Below, one piece after another: positions 49,701-59,599 of a DNA stretch of 64,000 nucleotides. The notes under the pieces were generated by a model. The model was not told the origin of the DNA. It searched no databases and worked only from the letters and a program-made list of their open reading frames with translations. Each line of letters starts with the position of its first letter. Within the stretch, counting starts at the first letter, position 1. Both the position numbers and the translations under genes were made by a program. The DNA comes from Rhea pennata (lineage: Eukaryota > Chordata > Aves > Rheiformes > Rheidae), in the NCBI RefSeq assembly GCF_028389875.1, contig NC_084702.1:57948553-58012552 (forward strand). The letters run 5' to 3'.

Positions 49701-52700
49701 GGAGAGAGTCCAGCGTAGGGCTACGAAGATGATCAGAGGGCTGGAGCATCTGCCCTATGAGGAACGGCTGCGAGAGCTGGGGAGGAGAAGACTGAGGGGG
49801 GATCTTATCAATGTGTACAAGTACCTGAAGGGAGGGTGTCAAGGGGACGGGACAAACTCTTTTCAGCTGTCCCATGTGACAGAACAAGAGGCAGTGGGCA
49901 GAAACTGAAACACAGGAAGTTCCACCTGAACGTGAGGGGGAATTTCTTCACTGTGAGGGTGACAGAGCACTGGAACAGGTTGCCCAGAGAGGTTGTGGAG
50001 TCTCCTTCTCTGGGGATATTCAAGGGCCACCTGGATGCAACCCTGTCTACCACACTCCAAGTGACCCTGCTGAGCGGGGAGGTTGGACTAGATGATCTCC
50101 AGAGGTCCCTTCCAACCTTACTGATTCTATGATTCTATGAAATCTGCAGGGGAAACATAGTCGTGGATCATCTCTGATTTCTCTGAACACTCATTTTTGC
50201 CAGACCTAGTCAAAAGCTGAAACCTCTCAGCACAAATTCTGGTGAAAAAGCAAACGATAACTCTCATCCTATTTTAGAGCAACAAAAGCTCCTCCAAAGG
50301 ATGAGTCCTGAAGAACAAGATGTGCTTCATCATTTTCAGAACAAAACAAAACAAACAAACAAAAAACAAACAAAAAAACCCCAAAAACAAACAAACAGAA
50401 CCCAAGACCAAAAACTTCAACAGGCAGGCCTTGAGAAACTTGGTCCACATCTACAGAGCCAGAAGCCGAGCTCTCCATCCCAAAATGCAATCCCTGGGAG
50501 TTCTGGGTTCCCAGGAGCCCAGCACCTCAGCAGAAGAAAGTCAGGCTGCTCTGGCAGAAGTTTGTCACATCTGCAAGAGATTCTGGCTTAAACTCTTTCT
50601 AGTCCAAAGATTCCCGCAAGTTAGCGGTAAGCACAAGCATGTTATGGCCATCCCAATTCCCTCTCCAGTCTTACACGTCCTCTTTGTTTATGGGCAGTAA
50701 TTACACAGAATACAAAAATATTTGTGCTTTCCACAAATACACCTCCTCTGCCGTGCTAATCTACTGAAGGCAGTCAGGCCTGGTTACCTGCTCCGCTCAC
50801 TGCTACCCTTTAGAAGCTCAAAGAGTGTGCAATGACAGCATATTTGAAATTCTGAAATTTGAGCATCCAATATACTCGCAGAGAGTTCAGTGATTTGAGT
50901 TGGCTCGATAATGTTTGATTTGACACATTGGCTTCACAGTACTGGCTGTGGAAAGCAGCAGTGGAAACTTTTTTTTTTTTAATACTTATTCAATGTATTC
51001 AATGTACAGTTTCACAGCCATTTCTTTTGGTGGCAGATTGGCTTTTGAGCTACTGGCTCTCCCACAACCCTTCTCCTCTGCCAGTCTTGCACTCTACCCT
51101 TGCATAAGCATTTCACTAGCACTTCTATAAGAGCTGTTTCTGCTGCTGGGGGTAACCAAATAAATCAGCTGTGTTAAAAAAAAAAAAAAAAAAAAAGAGG
51201 AAAGGAAGATGAACAGTCCTTCTCAGTTGCTTGATGTTTGCTATGCAATGACAGAACTACTTCAACCATTTCAACCGAGGGGACAGCACAGGTCAGTCCT
51301 ATGCGCTTTGACCCAACTATTCCACCTCCTCTGAACAGACACCTTCCAATGGTATTTTTCTGTTGTTTCATTTGAGAAGAGTGCAGAAGGTCCCTGTCAG
51401 ACCAGGGCGAAGGTCATTTTATATCCACACAGTGAAGACCAAAAGCTAGAAACAGTACAATAGAGACTACAAAGCAGCCCTAGTCAGGGCTAACCCTTTT
51501 TCCAAGTATAGGTAGCCTTGGATATATTTGCACATTCCTGTCTTATTTCAACTTGAGGAACACCTATGGTTAAAAATAAAATAGGTGAGGTGGGTTAACA
51601 GAACAGAGTAAAAGCAGGTTTAGCGCCTTGTGTGAGAGCTACTCCTTTCCTATAATGAACAGTCCATCACCATATACTTAACACCTGTCAAGTGTAAATT
51701 TTTGCAAGTCTATGATCCAAGTTGATAAATCAGCAGAACTAGATACGACAGCAATGTTAAGCATGCACCTAATTATTTACATGCAAGACTGATGTGTAAA
51801 GTGGATACGTACTGCCTTTTTATAGAGGCTTTTATTTGCTTTTATAGAGACAGTGACATTTTAGGAAGGTATTTTCCACAGACATTTCCAAAAAAAATCT
51901 CAAGGGTCACTGAAAATATTTTGTGTAGCCATTAAAAGAAAGTGCATTAAAACAAAGTGCATCTCAGTACAGGAGCTTCAGCATTGCTGCCCAAAATAGC
52001 CTATGGTATTTTTAACATATACAAACCATAGGAAAGTAGCAAACTTGCAACAGCAAAGCATTCTTCCTTTTGGGAGACTTCAGCAGAAATGGTAAAAATC
52101 AAAGAGAAGAACAGCAAATAATAGGATTAAAAAGTGCCTGCTTATATGAAATTAGGACTTAACAGTGCTTCTTCTCTTTCCTCCTAAATTACTGCCCCAA
52201 CAATGTAGACAGAAAGACTACACGCCTTCCGGCCACTTCACAAAGCAAAGGAATGCGCCTTGCTGAAGCTTCTGTTCACGAGGGCTTAAGTTTTTCATGA
52301 ATTGTTTGATTACTTGACTACCAGCATTAGCCAGGCCATAAGGTTTGCAAATAATGTGGTGAGGGATGTGTTAACAGCAAAGTTTATCAGAAACGGCCAA
52401 ACAACTCTCACAGCCACCGGAAGCATCAAAGCAGACTGACAGAGCAAAGCAGCGGGCCCCACGCTGCTGATGGCCAGAAGCGGTTACGCTCCGGCACTTG
52501 GACCTTTTATTTTGGGAAGGAACATCAAACAAGCAAACTACCCTGTTAGTGCGCTGCTTCACAGGAACGAGAGGTGCCCAAGGGCGCCCGGGGCTGGGAC
52601 CTGGGATCAGGCTGCTGCTGACGCCTCCGCTGCTATGCGGAGAGGCTGTGCAAAACCTTCTTCAGTCGGCTGCGTGACCGCAGAGTGGCTTGCTTGTCCC

Positions 52701-55700
52701 TGGGAAGTAACTAAATTCACCAAAGAAGCTTTATTTTGTCTTTTATCCATCTTAGCTGGCTTTTCAATGCTTCTTTCTTTAATATTCAGACTGATCACTT
52801 GGCCTAAGCCAAGAGATTGTGTGACCAGCATACCAGTAAATTAACTGGTAACCTGTTTTGGGGAGTACACTTCACACGGTGTGAACCGTGAAAAATTAAA
52901 ACTGACTTCAGAGAAAAGTCACACCAGCACAAACACTGCTTGAACACTCCTTTCCAGCGAGGCTAGTGTGCTTTAAGTTGAATTTCTAACATGAAAGATT
53001 TGTGTCTGGCACAGCGGGGCAGAACCGTCATATAGGAAGTAGTTCAAAACCTAAACAAGAAAGTAGCTCCTAGGACAGCTACATGGCGAGCGAAAACACG
53101 GGCAAGCTACTGTCAAACTCTGCAGAGCAGAAATTCAGCCCTTGACTGAACTGAGGATGAGGATCAGACATTACTAAGTGGTGACTCAGCTCAGCATTAG
53201 AAAAAACAAAGCACATCACTGAAATTTGTAAATTAAAGAGTGCTCCTCTCTTGATGGTTTTGGAAACTTCAAGACAATTATTTAGTCTGATACCGACCCC
53301 GTTCACATCACCCCGTTCCCAGCAGAACAGCTACTCTCCAGTCATTAGGCTCAGTACAGACTGTCCACATTTGACAGCAGTATGAAATGGTCAATTTGTC
53401 CTTCCTAGCAGTTAATTATATTTATCACTAAAATTAGCAAAAAAACAAACAAACGAGAAAATCCCCCCCTTCCCCCCCCCCAAAAAAAATCCTTTGAAAT
53501 TTGTGTGCTGCAGTTTTCAGACAGTGGTTCTTGCTGAGGCTGTCCTTGCTAACTCAGCCTTTTAAATACCTGGTGTTTTCTCCTTAATCATCAAGCAAGG
53601 AGCTCAAACTGTTCAGCCCAATTCTCTCATTTGAAGGCTATAAGACACTTCCTCCTGCAGCTCCAGGTTCCTGTCTGCTGTCCTGTCATTTCATAGTTTA
53701 TGATTTTCTTATCTGCAGCTAATATTGCAGCCACATCTCTGCCCTTTACGGCAAAGGAGCTACTAAGTAGAGCAACTGGCAGATGAAAGACAAACCAGCA
53801 GTAGCAAAGTCTGACAATTTAAGGCCATCACTTCCGTCCAAAGAGCAGATTTTCTCCAGTTTAAGCTCTGATGTTCAAGATGAGCACTCTAGAGGCAGAA
53901 TGATATAACAAAGCAACACGGTGCATCACCAGGGATGGAAAGAACCTAGAATATGGTGTTAAAGGGAGATAATTACTTAAATCCATAAAACATACGAGTG
54001 AGGAAGCAGTTAAAACAAAAATCTCCATATATACCGATTTAAAATCATGCAGCTGGAACAGTCACTTCAGTTTTGAATAAACTGACAGCTCTAAGCCATT
54101 CTGCAAAGAGGTTTTGTCTTTAAAAGTTATTTTTGGTACCAAGTTCAAGCAGACTTCAGGGGGAGAAAAGATATTAACACCTTCCTACAAATTGACAAAG
54201 CCAACAAACTGGAATGAAAGGTTGTTACTATTTCTTGCCATATCATATTCAAACAAAACCCTCTAATGGCCCAGAGCTTTGCTAAAGACCTTCCAGTGTC
54301 AGCACAGCCAACATCACACACATTTCCAGCCTGATAGACTCAAAAATGAAACCTCTTTATGGCTTCCTGTTGCTTATTTTTCTGTTCAGAATTGCTAAAT
54401 AGCATTACAGAGACTACTTAAGAAATATCTTGAATAATATTTCTGAAACACAATTCTGTCAAACCGTAATAAAAAAGGGAAAAACATGCAAGCTAGGTCT
54501 TTTCAGACAAAGTTAACAACAGATCCTGTTAAAATTTAGTTTACCAGATGATATATTTTGGATCAGTTTTACTGGGCAGAAAGAGAAACGTAAAACTTTC
54601 CATTTTCAGACTGTGAATTCTTTTATATATTTAAAAATCTGAGGATTACTAACCTCAAAGATCAATTACAGCATAATTACGACCAACTACGTTGATAACA
54701 AGATTACTAGGTGTGTCGGGACTCTCTTCAAAACAAACACAGAGCCAACTTCCCACACCAAATGTCCAGCAAACAGTACAGCCCTGAAAGCACTTGCCGG
54801 CTCTGTCACTCCGATAACCTTACACGGTAGCACAGCACTTCAAACAGGAAAAGGTTTTAAATCTGTCGGGAGAAGAGACGCAATAGCATGCATTCAAAAC
54901 AGCAGAGATCCAATGATTTTATTTGAAATGAAGGCGCCTACATGAAAGAGGTCGAGTTCCTAAGAAAGCACTCAATTCAAGGATATCCTTAAAAAACAAG
55001 GATACTCTCAATGTTAGCGCTGAAGACTGTTCCTTGGATGACCCGAACAACGCAGGAGGTCAAACTAAGCAGTCAGAATGGTCCATCAGGTCCCCAAAAT
55101 GTTAAGTGCCTGGCTTCCTACATGTCAAACTATTACAGCCCCACAAAGCTGAGAAAGAAACAGAAGTGTCATTAATTCAGGTAGGGGAAGATCCTTGGAA
55201 GTAACCTGAAGTCGAAGCGTCTCCCCAGGGCTCTGCTGAGAACACGGTTTGACCCGAGGGTGCGTTTTGGACAACAGAAGCCACCAGCCCCAGACGAGCG
55301 CTGCAGCTCATGCTGCAGCCGCAGCTGGTGCTCTTGTCGGATTACTCCCCTTGCACGAGCACATCTTGCACTGGCAGCTACGAGTGTACGCTTTCTACTG
55401 CGAGCCTCAGCCATGAAAAAGGCCACCCTAGAACACCTCCATGTGCAAAAAAAGCAGCAACAGGATTTTAATCCACTCCCAAGGAAGTAATCCCTTGCCC
55501 TTAAAGGTAAGGGTCCCGTCCTTACACTGTCTTCACTCTGCAGCCGTGGAGCGAAAGGTACTTCGGCCAGCTCTGTAAAACCACAACGCAACCAAGCGAC
55601 GATCACTGCGGGACGTAAGAGGTGAACGCTGAAAACTTAAACATCAACAGGCACGAGAAAAGTATCTTCTGCCTCTTGTGCCTCCCCAGAGGAAAGATTA

Positions 55701-58700
55701 CTTAGAAATCAGCCTAACAGAGCAACTGCCAAATGATGCAGCACTTAAGTGATCTCACTGTCGGCCAGTTGCTTTCACCTCCCTTTCCAGCTGTTTGTGA
55801 ATGCATCAGCAATTTTTTTCCAAATATGATAAAGAGATGGGGGTCTCAAAAATATTAAGTTCTTACAATTTCTATGAAAAGAGGCAAGCGGGTCAGCAGA
55901 GGAAAACGATCTCTTAACCCCAAACAAAGAAAAAGCTGCAACAGAAGGTCACTATTAGAAAAAGAATCAACTTAAGATATCAACCTCAGTAGATAAAGCT
56001 GTAGAAAACCAAGCTTCACTAATTCAACTGCTCAGACAACCATTTGTTGCAAAATAAAACCTCTACATTTTTGCAAACTGGAAAAAAGGCTCTTTCCTAA
56101 GTGTATTTAAGAGCCCTTTAGGACAGGGTAATATTCCAAAGCAGATCTCAGATAACTAGTTTCATCTTAAATTAGGACTGATAGAGGTGTGGGGGGGGCA
56201 GAGGGGTGTGGAAAGACAGCTGTGACAGTGGCTAAAATCCATGACTTATCACTTGGTGAGGTGCAACCACCCAAGCCCCCTGCCGCAGGAAGGCCGCCCT
56301 CAGGAGCGCCGTGGCGAGCGGGTGCTGGGAAAGGCCACCAGCACCAGTGCTGGCACCGGGGCCCGATGGAGGGAAAAGTAAGGCTTTATCACTTTCTTTA
56401 AACTCTTGGAGTTAGAGGTCTGGGTATAAAAATAAAAATTTGATGTTCTATTTGTGGCACATCTTACTGAATTGATCATGGGATATGATTTCTAAGTGCT
56501 GAACAGTATTAAAGAAAGCACTCAAGATTTGCCAGGCCTATAAAGTTAGCTTTGGACTGTTTCTAGATGTTAATAATTATCAGTTCTAACTGAAAAACAC
56601 ATCTTCGTGAACAACCCAGCTACAACACATCTAAAACCTACATGATAAATATTTAAATTACATTTATTTAACTCTGGAAAAAATGTTCATTGTAATAAAG
56701 ATTTTCCTCAACAGCTGCTTTTCTTAACCATGATCTCAACTTTATTCTCATGAGAATAACTACAGAAGAAAAGCCAAATGTAAAATCCTGTTTCCTGTCA
56801 ATTTAAGCAGATGTTTTTATGTAATCAAAAGCAAACTCCTATTGTGGAGGCCCAAACCAGACTATACCCTCATTGCATTCTGAAATAGAGTCTACCAAAG
56901 AAAGATTAGAAAAAGAGAAAATATGTAGCAAGTTTGTTACAGCAGAGAAACCTAAAATTTGCATTTCTCTTTGAAGTAAGTTTGGATATTGCCTGACACA
57001 AACTAGTTACAGAAACAAAAGTTTATAAATGGCCACATACCAGGGTCTACTTGGCAAGGATACAAGTTGCATAGTGATGTTAATTAAGACTATTTTTTAA
57101 TAATTTTCAAGTGCAAAAATCAGCAGAATCAAAGTACACTGAAATCTGGCAGCTTGCCACTGTTATCTTTTTAACAACAAGAATTTATTCTGAGAAATCT
57201 GAATGTGTTTATTCAGCCAGCCATCATTGACTGGATGTTTAGCACAGTTTGACCCCAAACCAAAAATAATAACTCATCTACTTCTCACCAGGAAAATTTG
57301 CTGGCATTAAGAAATGGGAAATTGGACAGCCAAGTCACTAGCTCACAGCACCACTTTGGTATCAGCCACAGGCATCCAAGTATAACTGCACTTTTACAAC
57401 TCGCAGGGACGATACCAAAATTCTCAGCAAACTCTCACAAAGCAAACCAACAGAAATCAGGAAAGACAGAGATGTGCTGGGCAGAAGTACTTCATACTAA
57501 AAAAATCATGGGATACCAAACCAGTTAAAATAGAATTTTTTAGGAAAAAATGTATACAACACCAGTATTGATGAGGACTCATTGTATAAAGTTCATCCTT
57601 CCTCAAGGTTATCTTCTCCATATCTGAAGGCAAGATTAACTTCATCATCTGAAGAAGAATTAAAGAGAGGCCATTTTTTTTCTTGGTTTTCTAGCTTGAT
57701 TAACACTACCTAAAAGCCATTCGAGGAAGGTGGGTTGACAGAGAAAGAGGAACTTCTATCCTGTTTGCTTGAGTACTAGAAGTCACATTGAACAAGCAAC
57801 CTCACCCCATCAAGAGTTGAGATTCATCTACCTGTGAACACACACAAAAAAATCATTCTTCCTTAAAAAAAAAAAAAAAAAGTTCCATTGCACACTATTA
57901 AAAGACAGTTTATGCCAGTTATCTTAGCCTAGAGATAGGTCATACCAGTAAACTCTTACTGCAGATAACTCCAGCAATGTGCCATATCTGGATAAGTCTT
58001 ACTTCAAAAACTAACGCTTGAGCCAGCAGAACACACTGCCCCAGGGTATTGCATAGTTTTGGGGCATAATTTTGGCTTTACGACTGCATCCGCTTTAGGG
58101 CTTTTGCTTAGACACCAACATCACTATGGAGCTTAGTTTACTTCCAGACTTAAGTGACGTATCACTATCAATGAAACATTACTACAGATGCTACTACGTG
58201 GGAGAGCAACGTGTAATTTTTGAAATGCTTCAAAGTTTGGTCACACTAAAACAGCACGATCCCCTGCGAGCCTCAGCCCAGGGCAGTTCGGGAGCCGCTG
58301 CCGAACAGCGCCTGCCGACGGCACTGCCGCCTTCCCCACGCTGCCGCGGAGCGGGACCGCGCTGCTCCGAACCCAGTTTCACATGCTGCCAAAATACACG
58401 GGAAGCAGCAGCCAGGAGACCACCTCCTCCTCCTCCTCCTCCTCCTCCTCCTCCTCCAAGCGGAGCCTCAGCGAGCGCGGCTACGCCTCCGCCCGTGGCC
58501 TCCTGCGGCCGTGTGCGTGAGCAGGTGCGGGGCAGCGCGCAGGGGAGCACGGCGTGGGGCGCGCACGGGAGCTGTCCCGGCCCGCTGAGAAAAATCGCGG
58601 CTGGGATTTCACGCTTCAAGAAGGATCTGAGCTTTTTCCAGGCAGTGCACACAAAAATAAGAGAGTGACTGCAAGCTGAGCGTGGACGGAGTGACCCGTG

Positions 58701-59212
58701 AGGAAACACCAAAAATATTAGGACTGTTCAGGCCTTCAAACATGTAAAACAGCAAAAACAAGCTCTCTGGCTGGTCTGCTGCAGACAGGACAGGTGGCAA
58801 GGGGGTTTCTGGTGCAGAAACAGCTGGGAAAACGAAGCACAGGGATGAAGTGCCGGGGCGGGGGTGCAGTCTGGCCACAGGCCACCGGCAGGAACGCAAC
58901 CCCCGCCGGGCGCACGGACGAGCCCGGTCCGGAGGGGCCCGGGCAGACCCTTCCCCGCTCCCCCCGCCCCGGCGCACCAACGAAAGCGGCACCCCCAAGG
59001 CGCTCGGCGCCGGCCGAGCCGCCGCGCGAGCCAGCCGGGCAGCCCAGGCGGGGGCCGGCCCCTCTCCCGGCCCGGGCTGCGCCAGGCACCGCGCCCTTCC
59101 TCGGCTCCGGCTCCGGCGCCCGCCCGCCCGCCGAGCTCCCCGCGCCGGGCAGCACCTGCCGCCCGCCCCGCGGCCCGCTCCCTACCTGCCCGGCGCAGCA
59201 CGGCGCCGACAT
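25595..59212 (-). CDS. SERINC5: Serine incorporator 5, complete coding sequence (12 exons)
   Basis: Multipass plasma-membrane protein of the SERINC/TDE1 family. Members scramble phospholipids, and SERINC5 enters retroviral particles and blocks infectivity (family knowledge). Reading right to left the exons are 59186-59212, 46164-46331, 39130-39308, 38767-38849, 35564-35657, 33772-33983, 32803-32898, 29755-29881, 28982-29048, 26897-26936, 26046-26193 and 25595-25742. They total 1389 nt: 462 residues plus TGA, every phase closing, every intron GT-AG. The length matches the long ten-helix human isoform of about 461. Visible features: Cys-rich N-terminus (residues 10-27), membrane helices at about 37-57, 93-113, 126-145, 156-180, 195-220, 230-250, 260-281, 312-333, 391-412 and 430-455, an N-I-T sequon at Asn294, and the conserved C-terminal [15 protein letters not shown]5 rather than SERINC1-3 is supported by exons 3, 6 and 11 and by THBS4 synteny. 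Confidence 0.96.
26046..26193 (-). CDS. SERINC5: SERINC5 exon 11 (loop 4 and helix 9)
   Basis: 148 nt from the acceptor GTCTTACAG to CCA|GTAAGT. Encodes the acidic-basic loop [13 protein letters not shown], the family signature [20 protein letters not shown] and helix 9. If the donor is not used, translation stops after one more codon (CAG TAA). Confidence 0.95.
26897..26936 (-). CDS. SERINC5: SERINC5 exon 10 (40-nt mini-exon)
   Basis: Thirteen codons, [13 protein letters not shown], plus one base. Acceptor CTGCACAG, donor ACG|GTAATT. The RCCFC motif is conserved in SERINC5 loop 4. It is short enough for automatic annotation to miss, and the acceptor is followed at once by GTAG. Confidence 0.9.
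28982..29048 (-). CDS. SERINC5: SERINC5 exon 9
   Basis: 67 nt from the acceptor TTGCTGCTAG to GAG|GTGAGT. Finishes Cys329 and encodes [20 protein letters not shown] then TE, the start of the long cytosolic loop 4. Phase 0 end. Confidence 0.94.
29755..29881 (-). CDS. SERINC5: SERINC5 exon 8 (extracellular loop, helix 8)
   Basis: 127 nt from the acceptor TTTTGTGAAG to TTG|GTAAGT. Encodes [15 protein letters not shown] with an N-glycosylation sequon at Asn294, then [20 protein letters not shown], helix 8. Human SERINC5 has an N-V-T at the same place. Confidence 0.93.
30998..31053 (+). repeat. Imperfect tandem duplication, 28-bp unit x2
   Basis: TGCCTATTGCCTTTTAAAAA plus TATTTTGT is followed by a near copy in which one T is lost and one A gained, so unit length stays 28. 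It lies in SERINC5 intron 7. Confidence 0.8.
32803..32898 (-). CDS. SERINC5: SERINC5 exon 7 (helix 7)
   Basis: 96 nt from the acceptor CTCCTAAAG to CTA|GTAAGT. Encodes [20 protein letters not shown] and [11 protein letters not shown], with the family QPHSGLLQ motif at the start. Confidence 0.95.
33772..33983 (-). CDS. SERINC5: SERINC5 exon 6 (helices 5 and 6)
   Basis: 212 nt from the acceptor TCTCCCCAG to ACC|GTGAGT. Encodes the helix [20 protein letters not shown], then [20 protein letters not shown] and SPCVQN. Ends with one base of the Arg255 codon. Confidence 0.95.
35564..35657 (-). CDS. SERINC5: SERINC5 exon 5 (helix 4)
   Basis: 94 nt from the acceptor GCCTTGCAG to CTG|GTATGT. Encodes [20 protein letters not shown] then [10 protein letters not shown], split at both ends (Ala and Trp codons). 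Plus-strand open frames over it are shadows. Confidence 0.94.
38623..38649 (+). repeat. Poly(A) tract, 27 bp
   Basis: Uninterrupted A run in SERINC5 intron 4, about 120 bp past the exon 4 donor. In the transcript it is poly-U. Confidence 0.85.
38767..38849 (-). CDS. SERINC5: SERINC5 exon 4 (helix 3)
   Basis: 83 nt from the acceptor GCATTCAG to ATG|GTACGA, only 280 bp from exon 3. Encodes [20 protein letters not shown] and DQDTFLN, the third membrane helix and the loop after it. Confidence 0.95.
39130..39308 (-). CDS. SERINC5: SERINC5 exon 3 (helix 2)
   Basis: 179 nt from the acceptor CTTTCCAG to CGG|GTAAGT. Starts [20 protein letters not shown] and includes the family signature [18 protein letters not shown], then [14 protein letters not shown]. 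Its 5' edge lies inside or beside a dense CpG island. Confidence 0.95.
39260..39720. promoter_or_regulatory. SERINC5: Intragenic CpG island at SERINC5 exon 3
   Basis: Extremely CpG-dense sequence with GCGCGC and CGCCGCCG blocks that begins in the 5' part of exon 3 and extends into intron 2. It resembles the promoter island at 59 kb but lies about 20 kb inside the gene. Upstream of exon 3 the frame stays open for about 40 codons to a TGA but contains no ATG, so a transcript starting here would probably begin translation inside exon 3. Role inferred. Confidence 0.55.
39733..39767 (+). repeat. (CA)n-(TATG)n microsatellite
   Basis: CA repeats pass into TATA/CATATG/TATG repeats, at the outer edge of the intragenic CpG island in SERINC5 intron 2. 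Confidence 0.85.
41084..41137 (+). repeat. Perfect tandem duplication, 27-bp unit x2
   Basis: Two identical adjacent 27-bp units, 41084-41110 and 41111-41137, beginning CAGATTTAAAAGGCACATCA. Exact identity suggests a recent event or a polymorphic site. Confidence 0.9.
46164..46331 (-). CDS. SERINC5: SERINC5 exon 2 (Cys-rich N-terminus, helix 1)
   Basis: 56 codons, phase 0, from the acceptor GCTTTCCAG to CAC|GTAAGT. Begins [19 protein letters not shown], the cysteine-rich cytosolic segment, then encodes the first membrane helix ([18 protein letters not shown]). Confidence 0.95.
47121..47184 (+). repeat. (TA)n/(TG)n microsatellite
   Basis: Alternating TA, TG and TATG/TACA units in SERINC5 intron 1. 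Frames that overlap it encode Tyr/Ile/Thr/His strings and are not genes. Confidence 0.85.
47897..47927 (+). repeat. (AAAC)n repeat
   Basis: Seven or so AAAC units ending in an A run and CCCC. Similar A-rich tracts occur at about 50341-50400 and 63734-63812. Confidence 0.8.
49271..50140 (+). mobile_element. CR1 LINE fragment (3' end), antisense within SERINC5 intron 1
   Basis: 5'-truncated CR1 non-LTR retrotransposon. It begins inside the reverse transcriptase at an F-A-D-D box (49275-49286) and covers the C-terminal part of ORF2 and the short 3' UTR. It ends in two GATTCTAT octamers at 50123-50138, the diagnostic CR1 terminus. Reading frame is lost near 49450-49456 by an apparent one-base deletion and again near 49845. 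The ORF2 text also seems to lack about 18 bp near 49780. The copy is therefore dead. It runs opposite to SERINC5 transcription. The 137-codon frame at 49495-49908 is part of this relic, not a host gene. Confidence 0.95.
58423..58457 (+). repeat. (CTC)n trinucleotide repeat
   Basis: About twelve CTC units in SERINC5 intron 1, near exon 1. Gives poly-Pro on one strand and poly-Gly on the other in spurious frames. Confidence 0.9.
59186..59212 (-). CDS. SERINC5: SERINC5 exon 1 (start codon)
   Basis: Nine codons, MSAPCCAGQ, then the donor CAG|GTAGGG. The ATG has G at -3 and lies in the CpG island. Family members start with a similar MSAxCCAGQ, which fixes this start. Phase 0 end. Confidence 0.93.
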
Positions 59213-59225
59213 GCCGGCGGCGCGG

Positions 59226-59264
59226 CCCGGCCCGGCCCGGCTCGGCCCGGCCCGGCCCGGCCCC
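59226..59264 (-). repeat. SERINC5: (CCGGG)n repeat upstream of the SERINC5 start codon
   Basis: On the minus strand, seven runs of three or four G with a 5-bp period, interrupted once by a CCGAG unit. The nearest run ends 13 bases before the ATG at 59212. It lies in the 5' UTR if transcription starts to its right. Confidence 0.85.
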
Positions 59265-59484
59265 GCTCGCTCGCTCCCTCACAGCGGCGCGGCGCCCGGC
59301 GGCGGCCGCCCCATGCGGGCTGCGCTGCGCTGTGCGGTGCGGGGCCGCCTCGGCAGCGCGCAGGGCACCGCCGCGGGCGGGCGGGGCAGCGCCGCCCCCG
59401 CCCGGCCCCTGCGCGGGGCTTCCGCTGTCGTCAGCCGGCGCCGCGGGGCAGCCGCTGCCCGCCGCGGGGCGGCGCTGCGGGGCA

Positions 59485-59516
<32 letters not shown>

Positions 59517-59599
59517 CGGGGGCTCGAGCAGCCGCCCCCGCGACCACCCCCGCGAGGCCGTCGGCGGTAACGGGCCGCACCCGAGGATTTCTCAGCTCC

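Larger units (their letters stand above)
46332..59185 (-). other. SERINC5 intron 1
   Basis: About 12.9 kb, the largest intron. It contains a (TA)n/(TG)n microsatellite at 47121-47184, (AAAC)n tracts at 47897-47927 and about 50341-50400, the CR1 fragment at 49271-50140, a (CTC)n tract at 58423-58457 and part of the promoter CpG island. A 144-codon minus-strand frame at 55172-55606 and a plus-strand one at 58126-58668 match no family I know and are treated as chance. Confidence 0.7.
58840..59570 (-). promoter_or_regulatory. SERINC5: SERINC5 CpG-island promoter
   Basis: Dense GC and CpG sequence spanning exon 1 and its flanks, the usual setting of a housekeeping-type vertebrate promoter. It includes (CCGGG)n at 59226-59264 just upstream of the ATG and a (GCGCGG)n block at about 59485-59520. 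I see no TATA box close upstream of exon 1. The transcription start cannot be fixed from sequence alone. Long open frames on both strands here are by-products of GC-rich sequence without stops. Confidence 0.8.

Noticed and set aside
49495..49908. 137-codon frame resembling reverse transcriptase C-terminus
   Set aside because: Part of the CR1 relic with frameshifts on both sides, not a host gene.
55172..55606. 144-codon minus-strand frame in SERINC5 intron 1
   Set aside because: No family resemblance, lies in an intron, and shows no splice or promoter context.
58126..58668. 180-codon plus-strand frame with a poly-proline run
   Set aside because: The proline run comes from the (CTC)n repeat. 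The rest has no recognisable motif and lies in intron 1.
58728..59282. Minus-strand frames of 158-184 codons including the SERINC5 ATG
   Set aside because: Only the first nine codons (59186-59212) are real. The rest reads through the GTAGGG donor into intron 1.
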